Assembly: GCA_036924085.1 (NCBI GenBank) | Contig: JAVGWX010000013.1 | Span: 46,929,175-46,993,174 of the forward strand | DNA length: 64,000 nucleotides | DNA from: Ariolimax columbianus | Lineage: Eukaryota; Mollusca; Gastropoda; Stylommatophora; Arionidae | Reading direction: 5' to 3' | In this document: in pieces, positions 23,231 through 32,022 of the stretch | How positions within the stretch are numbered: position 1 is the first letter of the stretch | How the letters are laid out: each line of letters begins with the position of its first letter | Notes under the pieces: generated by a model | What the model was told of the DNA's origin: nothing | What the model saw: only the letters and a program-made list of their open reading frames with translations | Database searches by the model: none | Translations under genes and position numbers: made by a program

Positions 23231-23589
23231 CATGGGGTAACGCTTGTTCGTATTAATACGCTTGTACTCTTATCACAGTTTTCCCACCGTCAGAAACTCC
23301 CTATCCAGTCTAGGAAATAACAGATTCCATCACTGGGACCGATACAACTCATCGTTTGTCTGGAATATAACTATGATATATCGATAAAGTACTGCATCTC
23401 GGTAATCGAGTAGTCCGTCATCAACGAGAATGGAGAAATAACGGTTGGCGTTTCTTGATTTTGGTTTAATTAATCGCACTCCGGCGAGATTTTTGTGGAA
23501 TTCGAATATTCAGAAAGTCGATCTCAATCAGAGGTCTCAAATTAAGACCACTCTGGGGGCAGTATTATGTCAAGTTTGCAGAAAATGGC
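23231..23589. other. Unassigned sequence
   Basis: No gene is recognisable. The right end runs into the first, diverged monomer of the 61-bp satellite. Confidence 0.5.
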
Positions 23590-25312
23590 AATTAATAGAC
23601 CAAGTGCCACATGAAGCCATGTTACTAGACAAAGGTTTCAGCGAAGTTACAATTAATAGACCAAGTGCCACATGAAGTCATGTTACTAGACAAAGGTTTC
23701 AGCGAAGTTACAATTAATAGACCAAGTGCCACATGAAGCCATGTTACTAGATAAAGGTTTCAGCGAAGTTACAATTAATAGACCAAGTGCCACATGAAGC
23801 CATGTTACTAGACAAAGGTTTCCGCGAAGTTACAATTAATAGACCAAGTGCCACATGAAGCCATGTTACTGGACAAAAGGTTTCAGCGAAGTTACAATTA
23901 ATAGACCAAGTGCCACATGAAGCCATGTTACTAGACAAAGGTTTCAGCGAAGTTACAATGAATAGACCAAGTGCCACATGAAGCCATGTTACTAGACAAA
24001 GGTTTTAGCGAAGTTACAATTAATAGACCAAGTGCCACATGAAGCCATGTTACTAGACAAAGGTTTCAGCGAAGTTACAATGAATAGACCAAGTGCCACA
24101 TGAAGCCATATTACTGGACAAAAGGTTTCAGCGAAGTTACAATTAATAGACCAAGTGCCACATGAAGCCATGTTACTAGACAAAGGTTTCAGCGAAGTTA
24201 CAATTAATAGACCAAGTGCCACATCAAGCCATGTTACTAGACAAAGGTTTCAGCGAAGTTACAATTAATAGACCAAGTGCCCCATGAAGCCATGTTACTA
24301 GACAAAGGTTTCAGCGAAGTTACAATTAATAGACCAAGTGCCACATGAAGCCATGTTACTAGACAAAGGTTTTAGCGAAGTTACAATTAATAGACCAAGT
24401 GCCACATGAAGCCATGTTACTAGACAAAGGTTTCAGCGAAGTTACAATGAATAGACCAAGTGCCACATGAAGCCATGTTACCAGACAAGGGTTTCAGCGA
24501 AGTTACAATTAATAGACCAAGTGCCACATGAAGCCATGTTACTAGACAAAGGTTTCAGCGAAGTTACAATTAATAGACCAAGTGCCACATGAAGCCATAT
24601 TACTGGACAAAAGGTTTCAGCGAAGTTACAATTAATAGACCAAGTGCCACATGAAGCCATGTTACTAGACAAAGGTTTCAGCGAAGTTACAATGAATAGA
24701 CCAAGTGCCACATCAAGCCATGTTACTAGACAAAGGTTTCAGCGAAGTTACAATTAATAGACCAAGTGCCCCATGAAGCCATGTTACTAGACAAAGGTTT
24801 CAGCGAAGTTACAATTAATAGACCAAGTGCCACATGAAGCCATGTTACTAGACAAAGGTTTCAGCGAAGTTACAATTAATAGACCAAGTACCACATGAAG
24901 CCATATTACTGGACAAAAGGTTTCAGCGAAGTTACATTTAATAGACCAAGTGCCCCATGAAGCCATGTCACTAGACAAAGGTTTCAGCGAAGTTACAATT
25001 AATAGACCAAGTGCCACATGAAGCCATGTTACTAGACAAAGGTTTCAGCGAAGTTACAATTAATAGACCAAGTGCCACATGAAGCCATGTTACTAGACAA
25101 AGGTTTCAGCGAAGTTACAATTAATAGACCAAGTGCCCCATGAAGCCATGTTACTAGAGAAAGGTTTCAGCGAAGTTACAATTAATAGACCAAGTGCCAC
25201 ATGAAGCCATGTTACTAGACAAAGGTTTCAGCGAAGTTACAATTAATAGACCAAGTACCACATGAAGCCATGTTACTAGACAAAGGTTTCAGCGAAGTTA
25301 CATTATTAGACG
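23590..25312 (+). repeat. 61-bp satellite, about 28 copies
   Basis: CAAGTGCCACATGAAGCC recurs every 61 bp from 23601. A 62-bp variant (ACTGGACAAAAGG in place of ACTAGACAAAGG) appears at intervals. A run of diagnostic variants (CACATCAAGCC and then GTGCCCCATGAAG) recurs with a 489-bp offset (24221 and 24710), showing an eight-monomer higher-order unit. Open frames on the minus strand are by-products of the repeat. Confidence 0.98.
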
Positions 25313-25334
25313 AAAGGTCAAGGAATGAAAGCCA

Positions 25335-25500
25335 CATAGTCCTGCTTACAGATGCTTGGTCCTGCTAGTAGTGCAATGCATCGCTTCACATAAGGTTCAC
25401 TGCTATAGAGATCACAGCGTTGATCATGACCTCGCTGTCCCGGCTGCTACTGTAACACGTTGAGTTTCCAGAAACACTACATGGACGTGAGGTAGGGAGG
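25335..25500 (-). repeat. Dispersed repeat C2
   Basis: Reverse copy with GTAGTGCAATGCATCGCTTC and TTTCCAGAAACACTACATGG, corresponding to 9771-9960. Confidence 0.55.
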
Positions 25501-25979
25501 TCTTCAATCAATCAACACCTGCCACCCCTTTCGGGGCATAGACCATTGACAACCCTCCTCCAGCAAGTTAGATCTTGAGCTGCCCATTATGTCTTGCTCC
25601 AGTTGTGATCCAGAGATCGAACATCATTCTTAGTACAGGTCTCTGACACTTTCAGGAAGTTACACCAAACGATAGCACAAGCCTTCAAGTTGGCGATAAG
25701 AAATATATTCCTATCTCGTCGCTCTGCGTCGCCGTATAGCAATGGCAGTTGTACACAAGAATAAGAGAACGTTCATTTTTTAAATGAAATTGTTAACTTA
25801 TTTAATTATTTATTCTTCGAACTTGCTCTCACATTTTACCGATGTTTTCTCATTCATTGTCGTTATTATGTTTTCTTTGGAAACCTCCTGATTTAGTCTT
25901 TTGTAGTTTCTTTCTCTTAATTAACAATATCATTATGTTGTTCTCTATGGAAAATGAAGTTCCTGAGAAGTGATTCTTG
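25501..25979 (+). other. LINE-R tail scrap, otherwise unassigned
   Basis: Bases 25645-25705 read TLFRKLHQTIAQAFKLA-like text similar to the LINE-R tail at 18450. The phrase GGGGCATAGACCATTGACAA at 25537 matches 8912 in diverged form. The rest is AT-rich and unassigned. Confidence 0.4.
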
Positions 25980-26120
25980 TTGATTTGCGAGGTAAGTTAT
26001 TTCTTTAGAGCGATTGTGCAGCGATATGGATTCACATTGGTCGACGCAATACACTTGGCGCATGACAAACGACTTGAGCTCTCCATGACGTTCAAAGGCA
26101 GAAGTGGAAAGAAAACTAAA
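25980..26120 (+). pseudogene. LINE-R C-terminal tail
   Basis: The plus strand gives IVQRYGFTLVDAIHLAHDKR and then LELSMTFKGRSGKKTK, the end of an RTE-like LINE protein also seen in reverse at 33790-34050. It stops at the centre of an inverted repeat, beyond which a second copy runs the other way. Confidence 0.7.
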
Positions 26121-26205
26121 TAACTATCTAACGTTTAGTTTTCTTTCCACTTATGCCGTTGAGCTCTGTGGGGAACTTAAGTCGTCGGTGAATGTGAGCC
26201 CGTGT
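26121..26205 (-). pseudogene. LINE-R C-terminal tail, inverted partner
   Basis: The minus strand gives diverged RAHIHRRLKFPTELNGISGK and KTKR, the same protein end as 25980-26120. The two copies are tail to tail, with an 18-bp perfect stem at the centre (26103-26151). The (TTC)n tail of the LINE-H copy follows at once. Confidence 0.6.
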
Positions 26206-26212
26206 CTCTTCT

Positions 26213-26248
26213 CCTTCTTTTTCTTCTTCTTCTTCTTCTTCTTCTTCT

Positions 26249-26295
<47 letters not shown>

Positions 26296-26344
26296 TTCTT
26301 CTTCTTCTTCTTCTTCTTCTTCTTCGTCCTCTTCTTTTTCTTCT

Positions 26345-26376
<32 letters not shown>

Positions 26377-26421
26377 TTCTTCTTCTTCTTCTTCTTCTTC
26401 TTCTTCTTCTTCTTCTTCTTC
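26213..26421 (-). repeat. (GAA)n tail of LINE-H (TTC on plus)
   Basis: About 208 bp of nearly pure trinucleotide. The same GAA-type tail, at different lengths, follows the LINE-H copies at 37920, 51970, 54345 and 61061, so it is the family 3' tail, here greatly expanded. Open frames of poly-Glu and poly-Leu/Phe through it are artefacts. Confidence 0.95.
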
Positions 26422-26429
26422 GTACGCTG

Positions 26430-26711
26430 TCAGACGTCTACAGTTATTTTTTCGAAAAAAGTGGCAGTCATCCTGAGGCTGTCGACACTGCCATAGAGCT
26501 TGTCTAGTGTTGCCACTGGTGACGGCCACATCTGCTTTCTCTGATCCTCGTATGTCGGGCAGTTTTGCAGCAAATGTTCAGCGGTCATTTTCCCGGTACC
26601 GCACGTGCATTCGTCAGTGCCACCTATCTTCAATTTATTGAATAAGTGGTACCTCAGTCTATTGTGGCCTGTGCGAAGTCTGAAGACCACGACCTGCTCT
26701 CTTCTGTTCAA
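26430..26711 (-). pseudogene. LINE-H C-terminal Cys/His tail
   Basis: A 93-codon open frame: MNRREQVVVFRLRTGHNRLR, then DECTCGTGKMTAEHLLQNCP and SVDSLRMTATFFEK. The C-x-C-G spacer H-x4-C pattern looks like a zinc-binding or nucleic-acid-binding module that follows RNase H in this type of LINE. It is the best-conserved part of the family in this window, with further copies at 38200, 52150, 54600 and 60780. Confidence 0.85.
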
Positions 26712-26745
26712 CTGGTAATAGGCATCCTTTTTTTGTGTAGCCAGT

Positions 26746-27568
26746 ATGTTCTGTTTCCCATATGGTCATGTATCTAGCTCTAATAACCCTTTTGACTCTT
26801 CGTATGTCACACTAGGATCTGGTTGTGGTAGTTTTGCACCTTCTTTTGCCAGTCTGTCTGCCTCCTCGTTGCCTTGGATTTTACAGTGGGATGGAACCCA
26901 CTGTACCACTACTCTTTTTGGTGCGGACTGCTGGCATAGTTGACAGAGTTCTGCTCTTAAATCATTGTTCAGTATTTTTCTGGCTTTTTAGTGCTGTGAC
27001 TACAGCCAGGGCATCTGTAAGCAGGACTATATGGCTTTCATTTCTATTGCGTCACCATTTCTTCTACTGCAGCCCTCAGTGCCTATGCCTCCGCTCTGAA
27101 ATTGCTTGAGTATTTTCCAGTTGCCACTGACCGTGTTATTTTTCTACCATTTGGTAGGCTCAGGAATACCCCTGCCCCTCCGTTCTGTGTTGTGTTTGTT
27201 ACAAAACCATCAGTGTATGCATGGGTCCAGTCCAAGCTTGGGAAGTTTTTCGCTATGAACCTCATGGTTGTATCTCTCCTTTCTTTTTCAGTCTGGCTGT
27301 TTTTGTTTCCTATACCTGGTATATTTTCTACCACCTCTGAAAATATATGCTCCCTCCAGGTAGGTTTGTGTACAGTAGGGATGGGCTTTGGTGTTGTTAA
27401 TGCGTTCATAGGGTCTTCGCTCATCTTTGCTTTGTCTATTTCTGCAAAGTTTCTCGGCTTTAGTTTCACATTTCCAAAATTATTTAGTCTCTGATGCATT
27501 GGATGGCCTGTCAGTCTTCTTAGTTTCTCTGCTTGCTGCTGGGCCCTGAAGTCTCTTCTGTCGGTCAT
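26746..27568 (-). pseudogene. LINE-H RNase H domain
   Basis: From 27568 the minus strand reads MTDRRDFRAQQQAEKLRRLT, a linker, then HAYTDGFVTNTTQNGGAG (first catalytic Asp) and NFRAEA, after which a stop breaks the Glu block. Shifted frames continue with the TDAL-type block and WVPSHCKIQGNEEAD-like text to about 26800. RNase H would remove the RNA template after first-strand synthesis. Stops and frameshifts disable this copy. The plus-strand copy at 59507 is far better preserved. Confidence 0.8.
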
Positions 27569-27926
27569 GATTGCAGATTTGTAATCTTTTCAAGTTCTAT
27601 AATTGGCGTTGACTTCATGCCTCCTGTTATAACTCTCATGGCTTGGTTTTGAAGTTTGCTAACTTTATCGAAGTTCGCCCTTGCTGCTGTTGTCCGTGCC
27701 GCAATGCCATACTCGAGAACTGGTCTCACTCTTCCAGTGTACATCTTTTTTAGTATACTTTCGTCTGCTCCCCAGCTCGTGCCAGCAAGTTTCCTCATGA
27801 TTGCCATTCTTTCGCTGGCTCTCATTCGGTTTCTCTCGATCTGACTTTTCCATGTCATACGCCGATCAAATGTGACTCCCAGGTAGTTTCAGTTGTCGCT
27901 TGGTCGCAGATATTTGCCGTTAAGAC

Positions 27927-29078
27927 TTATTTTGGTGTTCTGGTGTTTATTTGAAAGCGAGAATATGTACGCGCTTTCAAAGTGGCTGTAGAACTCGCTC
28001 TTTGTTTGAAAGCGAGAATATCGTACATGTTGTTTTTTTCCTCATTTATTTTGACCAGCCATGAGTTAGCCCACTCCTCCAGCGATGTTAGGGTCTGCTG
28101 CATCCGATTGCTTGCTATGGTGAGATTTTTTTCAGAGGTCCACATAGCCAGATTGTCGGCAAACATGGAGCTGGGGACTCTTCTTGGTATATTCTCTGTT
28201 ATGTTATTTATATACACCAGGAAGAGTGTGGGTGACAGTACTCTCCCTTGGGGTACTCCCTGCTCAAGTGTCACCTTTTTGTTCATCTGCCCCTGTACTT
28301 GAACTCTGGCTGTTCTGTTTTTGAGGTAGTGGCTGATCCATCTGTACATTTTCCCACAAACTTCGCTTCTTCTTAGCTTGACTTTAAGTCCCTCTTTCCA
28401 GACCTTGTCAAATGCCTTTTCTAGATCCACCCAGACCGCTACTGTGTATTTTTTCTTCTGGTAAGCATCCTCTATTTCCTGGGCTATGAGGGTGATCTGA
28501 TCCTCAGTGGATTTGTGCTGTCTAAAACCTGCTTGCTGTGGGATTAGTATGTGTTTTTCTTCCAGATGCCACATCAGTCTGGTGTTTATCATACGCTCCA
28601 TCAGTTTGCCTACACAGTTCAGTAGACTGATAGGCCTGTATCCATTTGGATCTGTTCTATCTTTTTCATTCTTTGGTACTGGTATAATTACAGCATCTTT
28701 CCATGCCTGAGGTACAATTCCTATTTTCCAGCTTTGGTTTAAGAATGATAGTAACTTCCTCTTTGCTGTTTGGCCCAACCCCATCAGCATTTCGTTTGTT
28801 ACGCCATCTTTTCCAGTCGATTTCTTTTTCTTTAGAGTTCTCATGGCCTCTTCCATTTCATTCATTGTTAGTTTTGCCATCATGTATTCTTCTGGTGCCA
28901 TATTGATGTTGTAGTGGCTCTTTTGTTCTTCACTAATGTCTGTGTGCATATTTGTAGGAACATCAATGTGGTTTGCTCTGGCATAATGTTCTATAAAGGC
29001 GTTTGCAGCTTTTTTTTCCAGTAAGCATGTTGTCGCCCTGCTTGATGGTAATTTGTTTATTTGATGGTGTTTCTTCAT
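27927..29078 (-). pseudogene. LINE-H reverse transcriptase
   Basis: A 383-codon open frame. STGKDGVTNEML lies near residues 87-98, GYRPISLLN at 146-154, VDLEKAFDKVW at 217-227 (first catalytic Asp), GVPQGRVLSPTLF at 274-286, and FADNLAMW at 306-313 where FADDLAMW is expected, so the second Asp of the catalytic pair is Asn. The frame runs off into AFKQRASSTATLKARTYSRF at its end, where a short foreign segment has been captured. The upstream frame break is at an A8 run at 29013-29020. Confidence 0.9.
27955..28025 (-). other. Captured flank: satellite motif plus duplicated LINE sequence
   Basis: On the minus strand the LINE text TATTCTCGCTTTCAAACAAA is followed by a 34-bp segment starting GAGCGAGTTCTACAGCCACT. 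That segment ends in the 12-mer GAAAGCGCGTAC, and TATTCTCGCTTTCAAATAAA then appears a second time. The 34-bp segment is identical to the flank and target-site duplication that precede the truncated LINE-H copy at 59507. Confidence 0.85.
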
Positions 29079-29226
29079 TCATGGCTCTGACTAACTTCCA
29101 TAGTTTGTTCCCTTCTTTATCTAAATTGAGGCTTTCTGTTTTGTTTTTCCAGTTTTCTCTTGTTATTTGGTTTAGAGTGTATTTGTATTTCGCAGTGATG
29201 GCTTTGAGTGCGATATTTGCCTCCAT
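28963..29226 (-). pseudogene. LINE-H linker between endonuclease and RT
   Basis: MEANIALKAITAKYKYTLNQ and DKEGNKLWKLVRAMNE mark the region between endonuclease and RT. The codons before it (MAERKQS) lie across the SINE-D insertion at 29504 and up. The frame shifts at an A8 run and continues as the RT frame. Confidence 0.75.
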
Positions 29227-29513
29227 AGATTGTTTTTAGGGGGCCGCGTAGCGCAGTGGTTAGCGCGCTGGCTTCGCATCTGAGTGGTCCTAGGTTCATC
29301 TCACAGTTGAGACGGTAATGTTTTTTTCAGACAGCAATGGCTCCCGGGTCGACACAGCCTTAAATGGGTACCGGTTCAGTCCGGGAAGTAAAATCGGCGA
29401 GGGAGAGGAGATGGCTACCGCCCTCATAAAGCCGAGCCTTTGAAATGTGAGATCGCTAACACCTCACATCCAGTAATACTATGGGATACTTTACTTTTAC
29501 TTTAGATTGTTTT
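29226..29513 (+). mobile_element. SINE-D insertion in LINE-H with 11-bp target duplication
   Basis: TAGATTGTTTT flanks the element at 29226-29236 and 29503-29513. The head at 29241 has GCGTAGCGCAGTGGTTAGCG (A box) and CCTAGGTTCATCTC (B box). The body has the SINE-D block CTTAAATGGGTACCGG, and the tail is TACTTTACTTTTAC. It lies antisense to the LINE. Removing it together with one duplication rejoins the LINE frame exactly (Met-Ala-Glu-Arg-Lys-Gln-Ser, then Met-Glu-Ala). Confidence 0.95.
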
Positions 29514-30659
29514 CTCTCTGCCATGTTCCTAGCATTTATGACTTCGTCTTCCGCTTTCTGCAAATCATCACTCCAATAAGGCCTGTAGTTTTTCCTTGCC
29601 CCTCTTGGGATGGTTTCAGTGGCTGCTTGCATTATTGCGTTGCTTAGGCTTTCCACCATGGGTTTCATATTGTTATTTCGTGTGTTGATGGTTTCACACA
29701 GCCCATCTGTCAGGATTGCAAATCTGTCCCAGTCGGCTCGTTTATAATTCCAACGTGGGAGCGGTTTTATTTCCTGTGGGCCTACTTCCATATCCACTTC
29801 TAGCCTAAATGGCATGTAGTCGCTACCTGCCAATTGGTTTAGCACCTGGAGGTCTATTTTGTGGTGAATATTCACAGTGGAAAAGGCCAAGTCTAGAGTA
29901 GAGGTGGTATGCCATGTTCTAGAATAGATGATAGGGCTATCCTCCGGCCTATTGATAAGATAGAGATTTGTGTCTATCTGGAGTAGAGGTGGTATGCCAT
30001 GTTCTAGAATAGAAGATAGGGCTATCGTCCGGCCTATTGATAAGATATAGATTTGTGTCTATCTCCCAATCTTTCACTTCATCACCTCTGTTGTCTGTGT
30101 CCGAATATCCCCATCTCTCCGAGTGGCTGTTGAAGTCTCCAACTACTAGGCAGCTGGAGTCCTTGACTTCCATACTCGAGAGCGACAGGTCTTTGTTTGG
30201 TGGGTCATACAGGTTGAAGATGCGAATCTTCGTTTCTTGTGTCATTATATCGACTCCTACAATTTCTGTTTCTCCGGTGTGATTGACAGCTACTGCGCTA
30301 CTCGGTATGCAGTTACGTGTCAGTATCAGAGCCTCTCCTTTGTGACCTTCCCTATCAAGACGGAAGGTCTGGTATCCTCTGATTGAGAATTTGTGGTTGT
30401 TGTTGAGGTGCGTTTCTTGGATACATGCCACGTCAATCTTACTTTCATGCAGGTAATGTGTTTGGGAAAGCTTTTTGTTAATGACTCCCTCCGCATTCAA
30501 CTGTAGTATTCTGTGGGTCTTGTGTTTTTGGTCAATAGTTTTTGCCCCATCACCTTGTGTCTTGACTTCACAGCACATGGGTGGGTGACCACCAGTAGCA
30601 TTGGGTGGGCCCTTTCGAGGTGTGAGGCCCGGCACTCTCGCTGCCTGGCGGGACTCCAC
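29514..30659 (-). pseudogene. LINE-H AP-type endonuclease
   Basis: The minus-strand frame from 30659 has RILQLNAEGV (50-59), VACIQETHL (77-85, metal-binding Glu), FNLYDPPNK (148-156) and VVGDFNSHSERWG (172-184, catalytic Asp and Asn). This is an exonuclease-endonuclease-phosphatase fold that nicks target DNA for target-primed reverse transcription. An 85-bp tandem duplication (29896-30065) shifts the frame. The second part reads FSTVNIHHKIDLQVLNQLAG and SDYMPFRLEV from 29890 to about 29514. The usual SDH motif near the end appears as SDY, a further lost residue. Confidence 0.88.
29896..30065 (-). repeat. 85-bp tandem duplication in endonuclease
   Basis: GAGTAGAGGTGGTATGCCAT begins at 29896 and again at 29981. 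The two units differ at a few bases. As 85 is not divisible by 3, it breaks the frame. Confidence 0.95.
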
Positions 30660-31000
30660 AGGATGAGCGCCTCACTTTTTTTCTGATAGGTTGTACCGTC
30701 ATCATACAACGATACACGTTGCACTGTTTCGTTAAGCCTGTGGCCCAGTGCATCCGATTTCAACAGGCGTTTCTGAAGGGATGTCCTCCTTAGCCTTTGG
30801 CTGTCCCCAGCCTATCTGCAAGGCAGCAGTTGTTTTTGGTCAGAGTTGTCTCTCCTAGGGAAGTTGTTTTGCAGGACTATCGAGTCTTCATCACTCGTGT
30901 CTATAGGGTGTGGTGATGATATATGTTGGACTATGTACTAGTTTGTACTAACCCTGAATAGAGGCAGTCCAGTGCGTCTGTATCCCAGGATCGTCACGTC
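30660..31000 (-). pseudogene. LINE-H 5' region and SINE-like core
   Basis: Bases 30715-30760 on the minus strand read AAATCGGATGCACTGGGCCA and then AGTGCAACG, matching the SINE-A core and its downstream block. Upstream to about 31000 lies leader-like sequence with no clear domain. The true 5' end of the LINE cannot be fixed from this copy alone. Confidence 0.5.
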
Positions 31001-31264
31001 CTGCCAGAAGCGTAGCATATGCATGTGAGTGGGGTATCTCTTTACTCCCTTTATTTTCTCGGCACATCTGCAGTGATGACGCGCATAGCATTCCCCGCCA
31101 CCTGGGAGGTTGTCACAATAGGGCGGAGGTGCAATGTCCGCTGGCCTGCATCTCTTCTGCGTCCATTGGGATGACTGATAGCAGACAGAGGTAGAGAGAG
31201 AGGCAGGAGTGCAATTAACCAGGGGACAAGCCTGGCCATGGTACGGAGATGTCTTTCGCCTGGT

Positions 31265-31925
31265 GTGCGGACATATCTCATGATCAAGGGTTGAGTCTCA
31301 ACAGTTCGCAGTGAGGTGGCTGCTCTACTGCTTACGACACCCCGACCGAGAACTAAGTCTTCTACTGGTGGTTTCACACCTCATCGCCGTATAGGGTGAA
31401 TATCGAGCAGCTTCCCGCCCTCTTTGATCAGCGGACGGCAGATACCTCTTTCTGCGGCTCGACCGGGTCGGGCTGAGACGCGAGCTCCAATCATAACGTA
31501 GCCTCCCATCGCAGTGGTGCTGAGATTTAGGGCGGCATTCCAGCTTAAAGGCGTTCGGCCGTAATCCCTCAGATTGTAGCATGGCACCATTGGCTTATTA
31601 GCCAAGCACGTGGACCAAATGTCTGCGACCTGCGATTCCTCTCAAATTGAGCAGGATTATCGTAGCAACGCCCTGTCATTAGTAGGGTAAAACTGACCTG
31701 TCTTCCGAGGGTCTAATACTAGCACCCGTTCACTTTTAGACCCAACGAATCAATAGAGGGCTTTTTAGTCAGTCAATGACCGAGTGTCTGGAACCTGCAA
31801 TTCCTCTAGGGTTAAGCAGGATTACCATAGCAACGCTCTTTCATTAAGAGGGTAAAACTGACCTGTCTTCCATGGGCTTAATTCCAGCACCCGTTCCCTA
31901 TTAGACCCAACGAATGAGTTCTCAG
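31265..31925 (-). rRNA. 28S rRNA 3'-end pseudogene with internal duplication
   Basis: Minus strand: GACAGGTCAGTTTTACCCT, TAATCCTGCT, AGAGGAAT-GCAGGT (sarcin-ricin region), ACATTTGGTCCACGTGCTTG and GCCAATGGTGCCATGCTAC, then GTAAGCAGTAGAGCAGCC and GTTGAGACTCAACCC, the last blocks of 28S. A 165-bp unit is duplicated (CCCAACGAAT on plus at 31741 and 31906). The sarcin-ricin loop core AGTACGAGAGGA is altered in both copies, so this cannot be a working gene. It lies downstream of the 18S piece in the same sense, without 5.8S, spacers or most of 28S. Confidence 0.85.
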
Positions 31926-31952
31926 TCTGTCAGTCATTTTACAGTGTTGGCG

Positions 31953-31980
31953 TGTTGAGTCAAATTAAGCCGCAGGCTCT

Positions 31981-32022
<42 letters not shown>

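Larger units (their letters stand above)
26213..31000 (-). mobile_element. LINE-H, most complete copy (EN-RT-RNase H-tail)
   Basis: Minus strand, 5' to 3': a leader from about 31000 (boundary uncertain), AP endonuclease 30659-29890, linker 29890-28963, RT 29078-27927, connection 27858-27565, RNase H 27568 to about 26746, Cys/His tail 26711-26430 and (GAA)n. It carries an 85-bp tandem duplication in the endonuclease, a SINE-D insertion, homopolymer frameshifts and a captured 34-bp foreign segment near 27970-28005. The domain order fits I-clade-type LINEs. It is not active. Confidence 0.9.

Noticed and set aside
23747..25017. Several 76-77-codon minus-strand frames of the same protein
   Set aside because: Period 61 is not a multiple of 3; the frames are recurring artefacts of the satellite.
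26104..26529. Open frames of poly-Glu, poly-Phe and poly-Leu
   Set aside because: They are translations of the (GAA)n/(TTC)n tail of a LINE and have no other coding support.
26430..30763. R1/R2-type site-specific LINE inserted in 28S
   Set aside because: The LINE lies beyond the 28S 3' end, not inside it, and the domain content with RNase H and an AP endonuclease does not fit R2.
31051..31605. Arg-rich minus-strand open frames of 74-108 codons
   Set aside because: They overlap 28S 3' sequence and are frames through rRNA pseudogene.
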